Shown here: positions 1 to 7,139 of the stretch, in pieces
How positions within the stretch are numbered: the stretch's first letter is position 1
How the letters are laid out: each line of letters starts with the position of its first letter
NCBI GenBank assembly: GCA_002361535.1
Contig: DETG01000004.1
Span: forward strand, 20,949 to 32,664
Length of the DNA: 11,716 nucleotides
Direction of reading: 5' to 3'
DNA from: Prevotella sp. UBA3294
Lineage (GTDB): Bacteria > Bacteroidota > Bacteroidia > Bacteroidales > Bacteroidaceae
Position numbers and translations under genes: made by a program
Notes under the pieces: generated by a model
Seen by the model: the letters and a program-made list of their open reading frames with translations, nothing else
Told to the model about the DNA's origin: nothing
Database searches by the model: none

Positions 1-1
1 T

Positions 2-32
2 TTTGTTCTGCTCTCGTTTTTTTGTAACTTTG
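2..32 (+). promoter_or_regulatory. Upstream copy of a Bacteroidetes-type promoter
   Basis: TTTG at 2-5 is followed after exactly 19 bp by TAACTTTG at 25-32, matching the Bacteroidetes -33 (TTTG) and -7 (TAnnTTTG) elements. Transcription would begin near 37-40, inside the loop of the hairpin at 24-53, about 85 nt before recF. It aligns with the recF-proximal promoter over 33 bases with 6 mismatches. Whether both copies are active cannot be told from sequence. Confidence 0.5.
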
Positions 33-53
33 CGATGGCAATCGCGAAGTTAC
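24..53. repeat. 13-bp hairpin overlapping a -7 box
   Basis: Bases 24-36 pair with 41-53 around a GGCA loop (37-40): twelve Watson-Crick pairs and one T-G pair. The left arm contains the -7 box TAACTTTG, and the opposite strand carries the near-match TAACTTCG at 52-45. No T-run follows on either strand, so it does not look like an intrinsic terminator. It could be an operator, a transcript structure, or a relic of an inverted duplication. Confidence 0.6.
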
Positions 54-70
54 TACGTCTCGGAAGAAAA

Positions 71-91
71 AACAAACGAGTTCGTTTTGTT
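71..91. repeat. Imperfect AACAAA(A)CGA / TCGTTTTGTT palindrome
   Basis: Bases 71-79 are the inverse of 82-91 except for one missing A. The right arm supplies the -33 TTTG of the recF promoter. Related AACAAAACAA/TTGTTTTGTT palindromes occur at 11205-11225 and 11271-11291, the last also followed by a CTTCG. This suggests a short repeat family in intergenic DNA. Confidence 0.5.
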
Positions 92-116
92 CTTCGCTCG
101 ACTTTTCGTATCTTTG
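86..116 (+). promoter_or_regulatory. recF promoter
   Basis: TTTG at 86-89, a 19 bp spacer, and TATCTTTG at 109-116 match the Bacteroidetes sigma consensus completely. The -7 box ends only 7 bp before the recF ATG at 124, so the transcript would carry a leader of only a few bases. No Shine-Dalgarno sequence fits in that space. Confidence 0.75.
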
Positions 117-123
117 CACACCA

Positions 124-1251
124 ATGATACTGAATAGGATATCCATCGTCAACTACAAGAACATCAAGGAGGCTGGTTTGTCCCTGTCGCCGAAGATGAA
201 TTGTTTTATCGGTCCGAACGGTGCCGGTAAGACAAATATGTTGGACGCAGTATATTACCTGTCGTTTTGCCGGAGTGCTTACAACAGTATTGACTCACAG
301 GTTATTTTTCATGATGAGCCTTTCTTTGTGTTGGAAGGGTCTTATCAAGATGAAACGGGAAACAAAGAGGAGATCTACTGTGGAATGAAACGAGGCACGA
401 AAAAACATTTTAAACGGAATAAGAAAGAATATAAACGGCTGTCGCAGCATATCGGACTGATTCCCTTGGTCTTTGTGTCTCCCGCTGACACTTATCTGGT
501 GGACGGTGGAAGCGAAGAACGGCGACGTCTGATGGATGTGGTCATCTCACAATATGACAATAATTATATCGAGGCACTGAACCGATATAACAAAGCTTTA
601 CAGCAGCGGAACACTTTATTGAAAATGGAGGAGGAACCCGACTGGGAACTGATGCGTATCTGGGAGGAGCAGATGGCTGCAGAAGGAGAGGTGGTCTTTC
701 AGAAACGCGATGCCTTTGTCCGTGAACTACTTCCTGTATTCCAGCAGATCTATCAGGATATCTCAGGAGACAAGGAAACGGTGTCTCTTCAATATGTCTC
801 TCATTGTCAGCGGGGACCATTGTTGGAGGTGATCCAGCGTGATCGGATGAAGGATCGTGCGGTGGGCTATTCTTTGCATGGCATTCATCGTGATGACCTG
901 GAGATGCTTCTTGGGGGCTATCCCATGCGACGTGAAGGCAGTCAGGGACAGCTGAAGACTTTCGTGATAGCCATGAAACTGGCACAGTTCCGCTTCCTGA
1001 AGCGTACCTGTAGCAAGACTACTCCTCTGCTCTTACTTGACGACATCTTCGACAAGTTAGATGCGCAACGGGTGGAACGTATTGTGCAGCTGGTGGCCAG
1101 CGAAGAGTATGGACAGATCTTCATCACCGATACCAACCGGGAACATCTTGACAGGATCCTTCATGAGAACAGTTTTGACTATAAACTGTTTTCAGTAGCT
1201 GATGGTGTGGTGACGCAACGTGTAGAGGAAGGAGTGGGGAGCGATGTTTAA
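124..1251 (+). CDS. recF: DNA replication and repair protein RecF
   Basis: RecF is an SMC-like ATPase that binds gapped DNA and helps RecO and RecR load RecA at single-strand gaps in the cytoplasm. The 375-residue length is normal for the family. The N-terminal Walker A loop GPNGAGKTN spans residues 30-38. The ABC signature EGSQGQLK is at 271-278, directly before the C-terminal Walker B strand LLLLDDIFD at about 302-310 and the D-loop KLD at 311-313. The region between is the helical lobe II. The ATG at 124 sits 7 bp after a consensus -7 box and no upstream in-frame start is plausible. The stop overlaps the next gene by 8 bp, so the two are probably translated together. recF is not beside dnaA or dnaN here, unlike the arrangement in many Firmicutes and Proteobacteria. 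Confidence 0.97.
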   Translation: MILNRISIVNYKNIKEAGLSLSPKMNCFIGPNGAGKTNMLDAVYYLSFCRSAYNSIDSQVIFHDEPFFVLEGSYQDETGNKEEIYCGMKRGTKKHFKRNKKEYKRLSQHIGLIPLVFVSPADTYLVDGGSEERRRLMDVVISQYDNNYIEALNRYNKALQQRNTLLKMEEEPDWELMRIWEEQMAAEGEVVFQKRDAFVRELLPVFQQIYQDISGDKETVSLQYVSHCQRGPLLEVIQRDRMKDRAVGYSLHGIHRDDLEMLLGGYPMRREGSQGQLKTFVIAMKLAQFRFLKRTCSKTTPLLLLDDIFDKLDAQRVERIVQLVASEEYGQIFITDTNREHLDRILHENSFDYKLFSVADGVVTQRVEEGVGSDV

Positions 1252-1534
1252 ACGTGATGTGCACAATATCAATGATTTGGTGAATCTATTCTTGCGGCAG
1301 AATGGATTGGAGATGCCCTTGTTACAAAAACGACTGATAGATGCGTGGGGAAAGGTGGCGGGAAAAGTGATTGACCGTTATACAGAAGAGAAGTATATCA
1401 GTCACCAAGTGCTGTTTGTCAAAATATCACGTCCTGCTCTCAGATCGGATCTTTCCATGATGCGTACGGAACTGGTGAACCGACTCAACCAGGAGGTGGG
1501 TGCCCGGATTATTATTGATATCCGGTTTTATTAG
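1244..1534 (+). CDS. DUF721 protein, DciA-like
   Basis: This 96-residue protein fits the DUF721 family, whose studied members (DciA) help load or operate the replicative helicase DnaB in bacteria lacking DnaC or DnaI. The diagnostic features are the tryptophan segment LIDAWGKVAG (about residues 31-40) and the alternating strand-helix part HQVLFVKISRPALRSDLSMM followed by an NRLN helix and a hydrophobic last strand. It is shorter than actinobacterial DciA and consists of little beyond the core domain. The ATG at 1244 overlaps the recF 3' end by 8 bp, after a purine-rich GGAGTGGGGAGCG that could serve as ribosome binding site. Its TAG interlocks with the TAA of the convergent cyclo-ligase gene. 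DciA function is inferred from family and from pairing with recF. Confidence 0.85.
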   Translation: MFKRDVHNINDLVNLFLRQNGLEMPLLQKRLIDAWGKVAGKVIDRYTEEKYISHQVLFVKISRPALRSDLSMMRTELVNRLNQEVGARIIIDIRFY

Positions 1535-2061
1535 AGCACCTCGTCCATCTTGATATCGTTTTCTTCTGCTGGGATGCCTGGCAATTTCTGGAAATCGAAA
1601 CATACACCTATTTTATATATAGTAGGCCTCTTCGACAGGAAACGGTCGTAGTAACCCTTGCCACGTCCCAGACGGTTGCAGCGTGAGTCGAAAGCCATGC
1701 CGGGAACAATTGCCACATCAATGCTGTCATAGTCGGTGAACACCTTCCCCACGGGTTCCATGATGTGAAAGAAGCCCCCTCTCAGATCACAGGGATCGGC
1801 ATATTGGCGCAGTTCCATCCGTGTGTCATCAACCACAGCAGGTAATAATACTTTCTTTCCTTGTTCCACCAGTTGGTTGATCACCTCGTGGGTGTTCACC
1901 TCATCATCGAGTGAATAATACATCATCAGGGTGTGTGCTTGTTTGACGCGTGGGTGAGCCAGCAACCGTTTGATGATAGGTAAGGACAGTTCCTCCAGTT
2001 CCTTCTGGGTGAACTGTCCTTTCTGCATACGTATAAATTGGCGCAGGTCTTTCTTGTCCAT
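1531..2061 (-). CDS. 5-formyltetrahydrofolate cyclo-ligase
   Basis: This enzyme converts 5-formyltetrahydrofolate to 5,10-methenyltetrahydrofolate using ATP, returning stored folate to the one-carbon pool. The 176-residue protein has the family's phosphate-binding segment GRGKGYYDRFL at about 132-142, preceded by VPGMAFDSRCNRLG. An N-terminal KKDLRQFIRMQ helix and the C-terminal P.E.NDIKMDEVL end are also typical. I chose the ATG at 2061, 2 bp after the stop of the upstream protease gene; an in-frame TTG at 2070 would add three residues and overlap that gene. Its TAA shares bases with the TAG of the opposing DUF721 gene, leaving no room for a terminator between them. Probably co-transcribed with the protease and dCMP deaminase genes. 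Confidence 0.93.
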   Translation of the reverse strand: MDKKDLRQFIRMQKGQFTQKELEELSLPIIKRLLAHPRVKQAHTLMMYYSLDDEVNTHEVINQLVEQGKKVLLPAVVDDTRMELRQYADPCDLRGGFFHIMEPVGKVFTDYDSIDVAIVPGMAFDSRCNRLGRGKGYYDRFLSKRPTIYKIGVCFDFQKLPGIPAEENDIKMDEVL

Positions 2062-2063
2062 GT

Positions 2064-3782
2064 TCAGCAACGGGCCATCATGTTGTACCTTCGGCCCATC
2101 TCCCTGTTGAGGAATAGGTTGATGGAAGCCTTGGCCACTTTCTCCTCTTTCTTCTCTTGCACGTCAGACTTTTGCGGAAAGGCAGCATTGTCTTTGAACA
2201 CCTTCTGTGCAGCACGGATTACGGGGTCATCGAGATTTAGATACCGTACCCATGAATCTTCATCCATGATATTATAGATGATGCGACTGTTGATATAGCG
2301 TTCTAACAGCTTATGACTCTTCTGGATCATCAGGTTACGGCGTTTCAGTCCACGGGAGTCGGCATAGGTGGCAAACTTGTCAACCGTGTTTTGTTTCACA
2401 AGATAATCAGACAAGGCCATCATCTCGGTGAAATTATTCAACTTCAGTCGGTTGTCGTCAGTATAGGTGAAGGCGAACTGAAGAATCAGGCCACTCAAGC
2501 TGGCTTGTTTGTAATAGGATGTGATGCCCAACGTATCTTCCGGCACAAAGATGTCGGGGGTGATACCACCGCCACCATAAACCTCACGTCCGATGCTGGT
2601 ATGGTAAGCGGGTCCTGTATGCTTGATGCTGTCCTGATTAAAGAACTCACCATGTTCATAGCGCTCCAGCAAATCCTCTTCGTAATTCTTGTCACCAGGA
2701 GAGTAGGGCTTCTGGATGCAGCGGCCTGATGGTGTGTAGTAGCGGGCGATGGTCAAGCGGATCATCGAACCGTCGGGGAAACCGATCTGCTGCTGAACCA
2801 GTCCTTTACCAAACGAACGGCGTCCGATGATCGTGGCACGGTCGTTGTCTTGCATGGCACCGGCAAAAATCTCTGAGGCAGAGGCACTGCTCTCGTTAAT
2901 CAGCACGATAAGCGGAATTTTCTGATAGCTTCCCTTTCCGTTGCTCTTGTATTCATTCCGGGGTGACTTGCGTCCTTGGGTATAGACAATCAGTTTGTTG
3001 CTGGGGAGGAATTCGTTGATGATCTGTACTGCCGACTGCAGATAGCCACCGGTGTTGTCGCGCAGGTCGATGATCAGGTTACTGAAATTCTCCTGCGACA
3101 GCTTTGCCAGGGCGATAAGCATCTCCGGATAGGTGTTCTCTCCAAAATTCTTGATACGGATATAGCCCGTATTTTCGTCTAACATATAGGTGGCGGTCAC
3201 GCTTCTTGTGGGGATTTCACCACGTGTCACTGTGAATTGCTTCACTTTCTTCTCGCCATAGCGCAAGATGCCGATCTTCACTTTTGTGTCCTTCGGACCC
3301 TTCAGCCGGTGTTGCGCCTCCTCGTTGGTGACAATCTTTCCCACGAAGGGTTTGTCGTCAACAGAGACGATCTTGTCGCCAGCCAGCAGACCTGCACGTT
3401 CGGCAGGACCGTTCTTGATGACACCCTGTACATGGATGGTGTCCTCGCGGATGACGAACTCGATGCCGACACCCGAAAATGATCCTTTCAGATCGTCGGT
3501 AGCTGTCTGCACATCCTTCGCACTGATATACACTGAGTGGGGATCGAGATCTCCCAATATCTGTGGAATGGCTTTCTCCACCAGAGAGTCGAGATCCACT
3601 TTATCTACATATTGGTCATCGATGATGTGCAGCAGGTTGTTCAGACGGTTACTGCCGCTGTTGATGATATTCAGCCGCTGACTGGAGAAATGATTGGCAA
3701 AGAAAGTTCCGATCACCACACCGACGACCACGCAGAGGGCCATCAGTAAAGGCATGTAGCGGTTTGTCTTATTTTGTTTCAT
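2064..3782 (-). CDS. S41 family carboxyl-terminal processing protease
   Basis: A Prc/CtpA-type serine protease that would act in the periplasm, cutting substrates near their C termini. Residues about 9-30 form an N-terminal membrane segment, probably an uncleaved anchor or signal. A PDZ domain spans about 97-180 (SGVGIEFV, AERAGLLAGDKI). The S41 catalytic domain follows, with NESSASASE placing the nucleophile at Ser301 and GRRSFGKGLVQ placing the general base at Lys326 with Gln330 after it. The Ser-to-Lys spacing of 25 matches the family. At 572 residues it carries a C-terminal extension beyond the catalytic core, rich in charged residues, which is common in Bacteroidetes members. It starts 18 bp after the dCMP deaminase stop and ends 2 bp before the chosen start of the cyclo-ligase gene, so the three appear to form one operon. 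Confidence 0.95.
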   Translation of the reverse strand: MKQNKTNRYMPLLMALCVVVGVVIGTFFANHFSSQRLNIINSGSNRLNNLLHIIDDQYVDKVDLDSLVEKAIPQILGDLDPHSVYISAKDVQTATDDLKGSFSGVGIEFVIREDTIHVQGVIKNGPAERAGLLAGDKIVSVDDKPFVGKIVTNEEAQHRLKGPKDTKVKIGILRYGEKKVKQFTVTRGEIPTRSVTATYMLDENTGYIRIKNFGENTYPEMLIALAKLSQENFSNLIIDLRDNTGGYLQSAVQIINEFLPSNKLIVYTQGRKSPRNEYKSNGKGSYQKIPLIVLINESSASASEIFAGAMQDNDRATIIGRRSFGKGLVQQQIGFPDGSMIRLTIARYYTPSGRCIQKPYSPGDKNYEEDLLERYEHGEFFNQDSIKHTGPAYHTSIGREVYGGGGITPDIFVPEDTLGITSYYKQASLSGLILQFAFTYTDDNRLKLNNFTEMMALSDYLVKQNTVDKFATYADSRGLKRRNLMIQKSHKLLERYINSRIIYNIMDEDSWVRYLNLDDPVIRAAQKVFKDNAAFPQKSDVQEKKEEKVAKASINLFLNREMGRRYNMMARC

Positions 3783-3800
3783 TGCTTAAAGGGCTTTGGG

Positions 3801-4226
3801 TCATTCGTCAGGATTCATATAAACTACTTCGATACCGGCTCGTCGTAACAGGTTAATGCCATCTTCCAAACGGTATTTTTCTCCATATACCACTCGTCTG
3901 ATGCCAGCCTGGATGATAAGCTTCGCACATTCGATGCAAGGAGATGCCGTGACATAGAGTGTAGAGCCGTCGCTGTTGTTCGAACTGCGTGCCAGTTTGG
4001 TGATGGCATTCGCTTCGGCATGGAGCACATAAGGTTTGGTGACGTTGTTCTCATCCTCGCATACGTTCTCAAAGCCACTTGGCGTGCCGTTATAACCGTC
4101 GCTGATGATCATCTTGTCTTTCACCACCAATGCCCCCACCTGTCGTCGTTGGCAGTAGCTGTTCTCTGCCCAGATACGAGCCATGCGCAGATATCGCAAA
4201 TCGAGTTTCTTCTGTTTCTCGTTCAT
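3801..4226 (-). CDS. dCMP deaminase (ComEB-like)
   Basis: A zinc-dependent deoxycytidylate deaminase converting dCMP to dUMP, the precursor for thymidylate synthesis. The zinc site is clear: HAEAN gives His69 and the proton-shuttling Glu71, and PCIEC gives Cys97 and Cys100. The segment DGYNGTPSGFENVCED (about 43-58) is characteristic of this group. The 141-residue protein starts at the ATG at 4226; a GTG at 4241 would add MRGKN but falls in the purine-rich heptamer repeat, so I prefer the ATG. The gene follows the M3 peptidase by 25 bp and precedes the S41 protease by 18 bp. Its dUMP product links to folate chemistry, as thymidylate synthase uses methylene-tetrahydrofolate; the downstream cyclo-ligase may therefore be functionally related. 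Confidence 0.93.
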   Translation of the reverse strand: MNEKQKKLDLRYLRMARIWAENSYCQRRQVGALVVKDKMIISDGYNGTPSGFENVCEDENNVTKPYVLHAEANAITKLARSSNNSDGSTLYVTASPCIECAKLIIQAGIRRVVYGEKYRLEDGINLLRRAGIEVVYMNPDE

Positions 4227-4232
4227 GTTTTT

Positions 4233-4260
4233 ACCTCTCACCTCTTAGTTCTTACCTCTT
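4233..4260 (-). repeat. Four tandem purine heptamers
   Basis: Read on the - strand, four 7-bp units follow each other exactly: AAGAGGT, AAGAACT, AAGAGGT, GAGAGGT, ending 6 bp before the dCMP deaminase ATG. The first two units contain the peptidase stop codon. The last AGAGG lies at a distance suitable for a weak ribosome binding site. Related heptamers occur at 9344-9385 and 9479-9506. Confidence 0.7.
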
Positions 4261-6339
4261 GCTTTTTGTTTCTCTCTTGATCCCGTTTCTTTTCAACAGG
4301 GCATCAATAGTAGGCTCTTGTCCTCTGAACCGTTTATACAGGGTCATGGGATGTTCAGTTCCTCCCTTGCTGAGGATACAGTCTCGGAAACGTTGTGCGG
4401 TATGCTGGTTGAAGATCCCACTTTTCTTGAACATGCTGAAGGCATCTGCATCCAACACTTCCGCCCATTTATAACTATAGTATCCGGCAGCATATCCACC
4501 AGCCATAATGTGTGAGAACTGCACGGTCATGCAGGTGGTGGGGTTTTTCTTTGCTTTCACAATGGATGCCTTGGCCCAGGCTTTTTTCTCAAAGGGGATG
4601 ATGTCGTCGGTGAAAGCATCTTTCTTGGTATAGTAGGCCATGTCGAGTAAGCCGAAGCTCACCTGTCTCAAGCAACCCATGGCCACATTGAAGTTCCTGC
4701 TTCTCATGATACGCCGGATCAGTTCGTCGGGCAATGGCTCTCCCGTCTTATAGTGATAGGCAAAAATACGCAGGAATTCCTTTTCTACAGCGAAGTTTTC
4801 CATGAACTGCGAAGGCAGTTCCACAAAGTCCCACCACACATTGGTGCCGCTGAGACTTTCAAAGCGTGTGTTGGCAAACATGCCATGCAGTGAGTGCCCG
4901 AACTCATGAAGGAATGTCTCTACCTCACTCAAGGTGAGCAAAGCAGGCTTCTCTGCCGTGGGCTTTGTCAGGTTCATCACCACGCTGACATGCGGTCGTA
5001 CGTTCTCACCTTTCCTATCAATCCATTGGCCTTGATATTCCGTCATCCATGCGCCGCCCTGCTTTCCTTTCCTCGGATGGAAATCTGCGTAGAACACAGC
5101 CAGATAGGAACCGTCCTTGTCGAACACCTCGTATGCTTTTACATCGGGGTGATAGACGGGGATATCTGTATTCTCCTTGAATGTGATGCCATACAGACGG
5201 TTTGCCAAGCCGAAGACACCGTCGATCACTTTCGACAGTTCAAAATAGGGACGTAACATCTCGGCATCGAGATTGTATTTCTTCAGTTGCAGTTTATGTG
5301 AATAGAACCCCTGATCCCAGGGCTCCATCTTGAAATTCTTTCCCTCGCTCTTCTGGGCGAACTTCTCTATCTCTGCATATTCTTTCAGGGCAGTAGGTTT
5401 GTATGCATCGATCAAATCATCGAGCAGTTTATAAACGTTTTTTACCTTACTGGCCATGCGGTGCTTCAGCACATAATCGGCATAGGTCTTGTATCCTAAC
5501 AGTTGAGCAATTTCCCGGCGCAAGTTAATCAGTCTTTTGCAGATGTCAAGGTTGTTCTCAGCATTGTCGTGTGTACAAACGGTATTACGTGCCATGTACA
5601 TCTTTTCCCGGAGGTCACGTTGGGTGCTGTAGGTCATGAACGGACTATAGCTGGGCATGTCGAGTGTGAATACCCATCCTTCCATATTGCGTTCCTTGGC
5701 AGCCTGAACTGCTGCCTCACGTGCTGTTTCTGGCAGTCCGTCAAGTTGTTTCTCATCGGTGATATGTAGGATGAATGCCTTATTCTCTTTCAAGAGGTTC
5801 TGCGAGAATTGTAGGGAAAGGATTGAGGCCTCCTCTGTCAGTGTGCGCAGTTTCTCTTTCCCCTCATCATCAAGCAGGGCGCCGCTTCTGACGAAGCCGT
5901 CATAGCAGTTGTCAAGCAGCATCTTCTCCTCTGCTGTCAGTCGGCGGTGGTGAAGGTGGACATATTTAATTCTCTCGAAGAGTCGTTTGTTCAAGCGTAC
6001 ATCGTTGGCATGTTGAGTGAGGATGGGTTGCATTTTCTGTGCTAAGGCATCAATCTCATCATTCGTCTCTGCACTCATTAAGTTGAAGAACACGGTGCTT
6101 ACCCTGCTCAGCAGGTCGTAGTATCCGTCCTTGTCCTCTTCAGCGTTGATGATGGTATTGTCGAATGTAGGCTTTTCGGGATTATTGATGGTCTTGTCTA
6201 TTTGTTCGTTATCGCGGCGGATGCCTTCCATGAAGGCTTCTTCGAAATCTTCCACGCGAATACGGTCAAAGGGCACCGTGTCGTGCGGTGTCTTGTATTC
6301 TTCGAAAAAAGGATTTATTCTCTTTGCTTCCTCTGTCAT
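4252..6339 (-). CDS. dcp: M3 family peptidyl-dipeptidase (Dcp-like)
   Basis: A zinc metallopeptidase of family M3 that would release dipeptides from the C termini of short peptides or degrade oligopeptides. At 695 residues it matches Dcp/oligopeptidase A size. The zinc motif HEFGH is at residues 478-482 (ligands His478 and His482, catalytic Glu479). The third ligand is Glu507 in DFVELPSQ, 29 residues after His478, the spacing seen in E. coli Dcp. Family context such as NLTKP, GHSLHGMF and the C-terminal GGYAAGYYSYKWAEVLDADAF segment is present. The N terminus begins MTEEAKRINPFF with no signal peptide or lipobox, so the sequence suggests a cytoplasmic enzyme. The start is the first ATG of the frame, 25 bp after a -7 box; other ATGs just upstream are out of frame. 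First gene of the dcp-dCMP deaminase-protease-cyclo-ligase unit. Confidence 0.95.
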   Translation of the reverse strand: MTEEAKRINPFFEEYKTPHDTVPFDRIRVEDFEEAFMEGIRRDNEQIDKTINNPEKPTFDNTIINAEEDKDGYYDLLSRVSTVFFNLMSAETNDEIDALAQKMQPILTQHANDVRLNKRLFERIKYVHLHHRRLTAEEKMLLDNCYDGFVRSGALLDDEGKEKLRTLTEEASILSLQFSQNLLKENKAFILHITDEKQLDGLPETAREAAVQAAKERNMEGWVFTLDMPSYSPFMTYSTQRDLREKMYMARNTVCTHDNAENNLDICKRLINLRREIAQLLGYKTYADYVLKHRMASKVKNVYKLLDDLIDAYKPTALKEYAEIEKFAQKSEGKNFKMEPWDQGFYSHKLQLKKYNLDAEMLRPYFELSKVIDGVFGLANRLYGITFKENTDIPVYHPDVKAYEVFDKDGSYLAVFYADFHPRKGKQGGAWMTEYQGQWIDRKGENVRPHVSVVMNLTKPTAEKPALLTLSEVETFLHEFGHSLHGMFANTRFESLSGTNVWWDFVELPSQFMENFAVEKEFLRIFAYHYKTGEPLPDELIRRIMRSRNFNVAMGCLRQVSFGLLDMAYYTKKDAFTDDIIPFEKKAWAKASIVKAKKNPTTCMTVQFSHIMAGGYAAGYYSYKWAEVLDADAFSMFKKSGIFNQHTAQRFRDCILSKGGTEHPMTLYKRFRGQEPTIDALLKRNGIKRETKSKR

Positions 6340-6364
6340 ATTTCATCATACTAAATACAAAATG

Positions 6365-6372
6365 CAAAGATA
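6365..6372 (-). promoter_or_regulatory. -7 box upstream of the M3 peptidase gene
   Basis: TATCTTTG (6372 to 6365 on the - strand) is a full match to TAnnTTTG, 25 bp before the peptidase ATG, in the A/T-rich 108 bp gap after the Crp-like gene. No TTTG occurs at the usual 19 bp spacing (AAGG is found there), so the -33 element is weak. A GTTA/TAAC short palindrome at about 6403-6414 lies further upstream. Confidence 0.5.
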
Positions 6373-6447
6373 CAGCAAATAATCTAATACACCTTATTAT
6401 ATATGTTATTTTTAACGAAATTTATTCTGCTTACAGTTTTCCGTTGC

Positions 6448-7116
6448 TCATTCCATCAGCAATTGCTCCAGTGCAGGAACGTGGATCATACCGCGTGTCA
6501 GTTGGATCAGTCCGTCGTGGTGCATCTTTTTCAACTCACGGGAAACGTTCAGTCTGCTCTCGGCGATGAGGCTTGCCAGCGTCTCCATTTTGATATAGAG
6601 GGTTTTCTCTCCAGCCGGTCGCATGCTATGCATCTCCACGAAGCGGATAATTTTGTTTCGGATGTCTTGTGGCTGTGCACGCCAAGGTTGATGGGTGATA
6701 CGCTGACTTTGAGTACTGATGATGTTGAGAAGGTTCAATTGGAAAATGATATAGTCTTCCGACAGCCGGAGGGTCTCTGATTTGTTGATGCTCATCAGTT
6801 GGCACTCTGTCACGGCCATGAAAGTCTTGCTATATCGTTGGGTCAGTCCGAAGATACGTTCAGGCTGTAGGATATCGGGTGCCGTCATTGTTTCGATGAT
6901 GCGGTAGCTGTGGTCGTCTGCTTGACTCTCCACCTGTAATGTTCCTTTCACCAGAAAGAAAATACGGTCGCAGGGGTCACCCTCATGCGCTACGGCTTTC
7001 CCTTTGGCTATACGGTGGAAACCAAACTTTGTCTGTGCCACAACCTGACTCAGGTCGTTGTGGCTCATCCCTAAGAACAGGGGCAGTTCCAACAGTTTGT
7101 CGAATATGCTTCGCAT
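6448..7116 (-). CDS. Crp/Fnr family transcriptional regulator
   Basis: A DNA-binding regulator with an N-terminal cyclic-nucleotide-binding-like beta roll (about residues 8-125, including KGKAVAHEGDPCDRIFFLVKG) and a C-terminal winged helix-turn-helix (about 174-215, with METLASLIAESRLNVSRELKKM as the helix pair). Length is 222, normal for the family. There is no Fnr-type N-terminal cysteine cluster. The usual cAMP-binding RxS phosphate segment is not evident (the equivalent region reads about TAPDILQPERIF), so the ligand, if any, is unknown. It begins 23 bp after the apbE stop and is probably co-transcribed with it. An alternative ATG just upstream is closed by an in-frame TAG. Target genes cannot be named from this window. 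Confidence 0.9.
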   Translation of the reverse strand: MRSIFDKLLELPLFLGMSHNDLSQVVAQTKFGFHRIAKGKAVAHEGDPCDRIFFLVKGTLQVESQADDHSYRIIETMTAPDILQPERIFGLTQRYSKTFMAVTECQLMSINKSETLRLSEDYIIFQLNLLNIISTQSQRITHQPWRAQPQDIRNKIIRFVEMHSMRPAGEKTLYIKMETLASLIAESRLNVSRELKKMHHDGLIQLTRGMIHVPALEQLLME

Positions 7117-7139
7117 CCGATATGGCTAATCACTCATTG

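Noticed and set aside
24..53. Intrinsic terminator of an upstream gene
   Set aside because: The stem is strong enough, but no T-run follows it on either strand.
542..985. Long frame antisense to recF (147 codons)
   Set aside because: Lies wholly within recF, shows no domain, and is proline- and histidine-rich in the way of codon shadows.
2062..2070. TTG start for the cyclo-ligase
   Set aside because: It overlaps the protease stop and adds only MLN; the ATG at 2061 follows the stop by 2 bp and begins with the conserved KKDLRQ helix.
4227..4241. GTG start adding five residues (MRGKN) to dCMP deaminase
   Set aside because: The added codons come entirely from the purine heptamer repeat, and the ATG at 4226 gives the usual family N terminus.
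4894..5256. Frame antisense to the M3 peptidase
   Set aside because: Overlaps the zinc-site codons of a clearly functional gene and resembles no family.
6340..6447. Terminator after the Crp-like gene
   Set aside because: The gap is A/T-rich with only a 4-bp GTTA/TAAC palindrome; no GC stem with T-run was found on the - strand.
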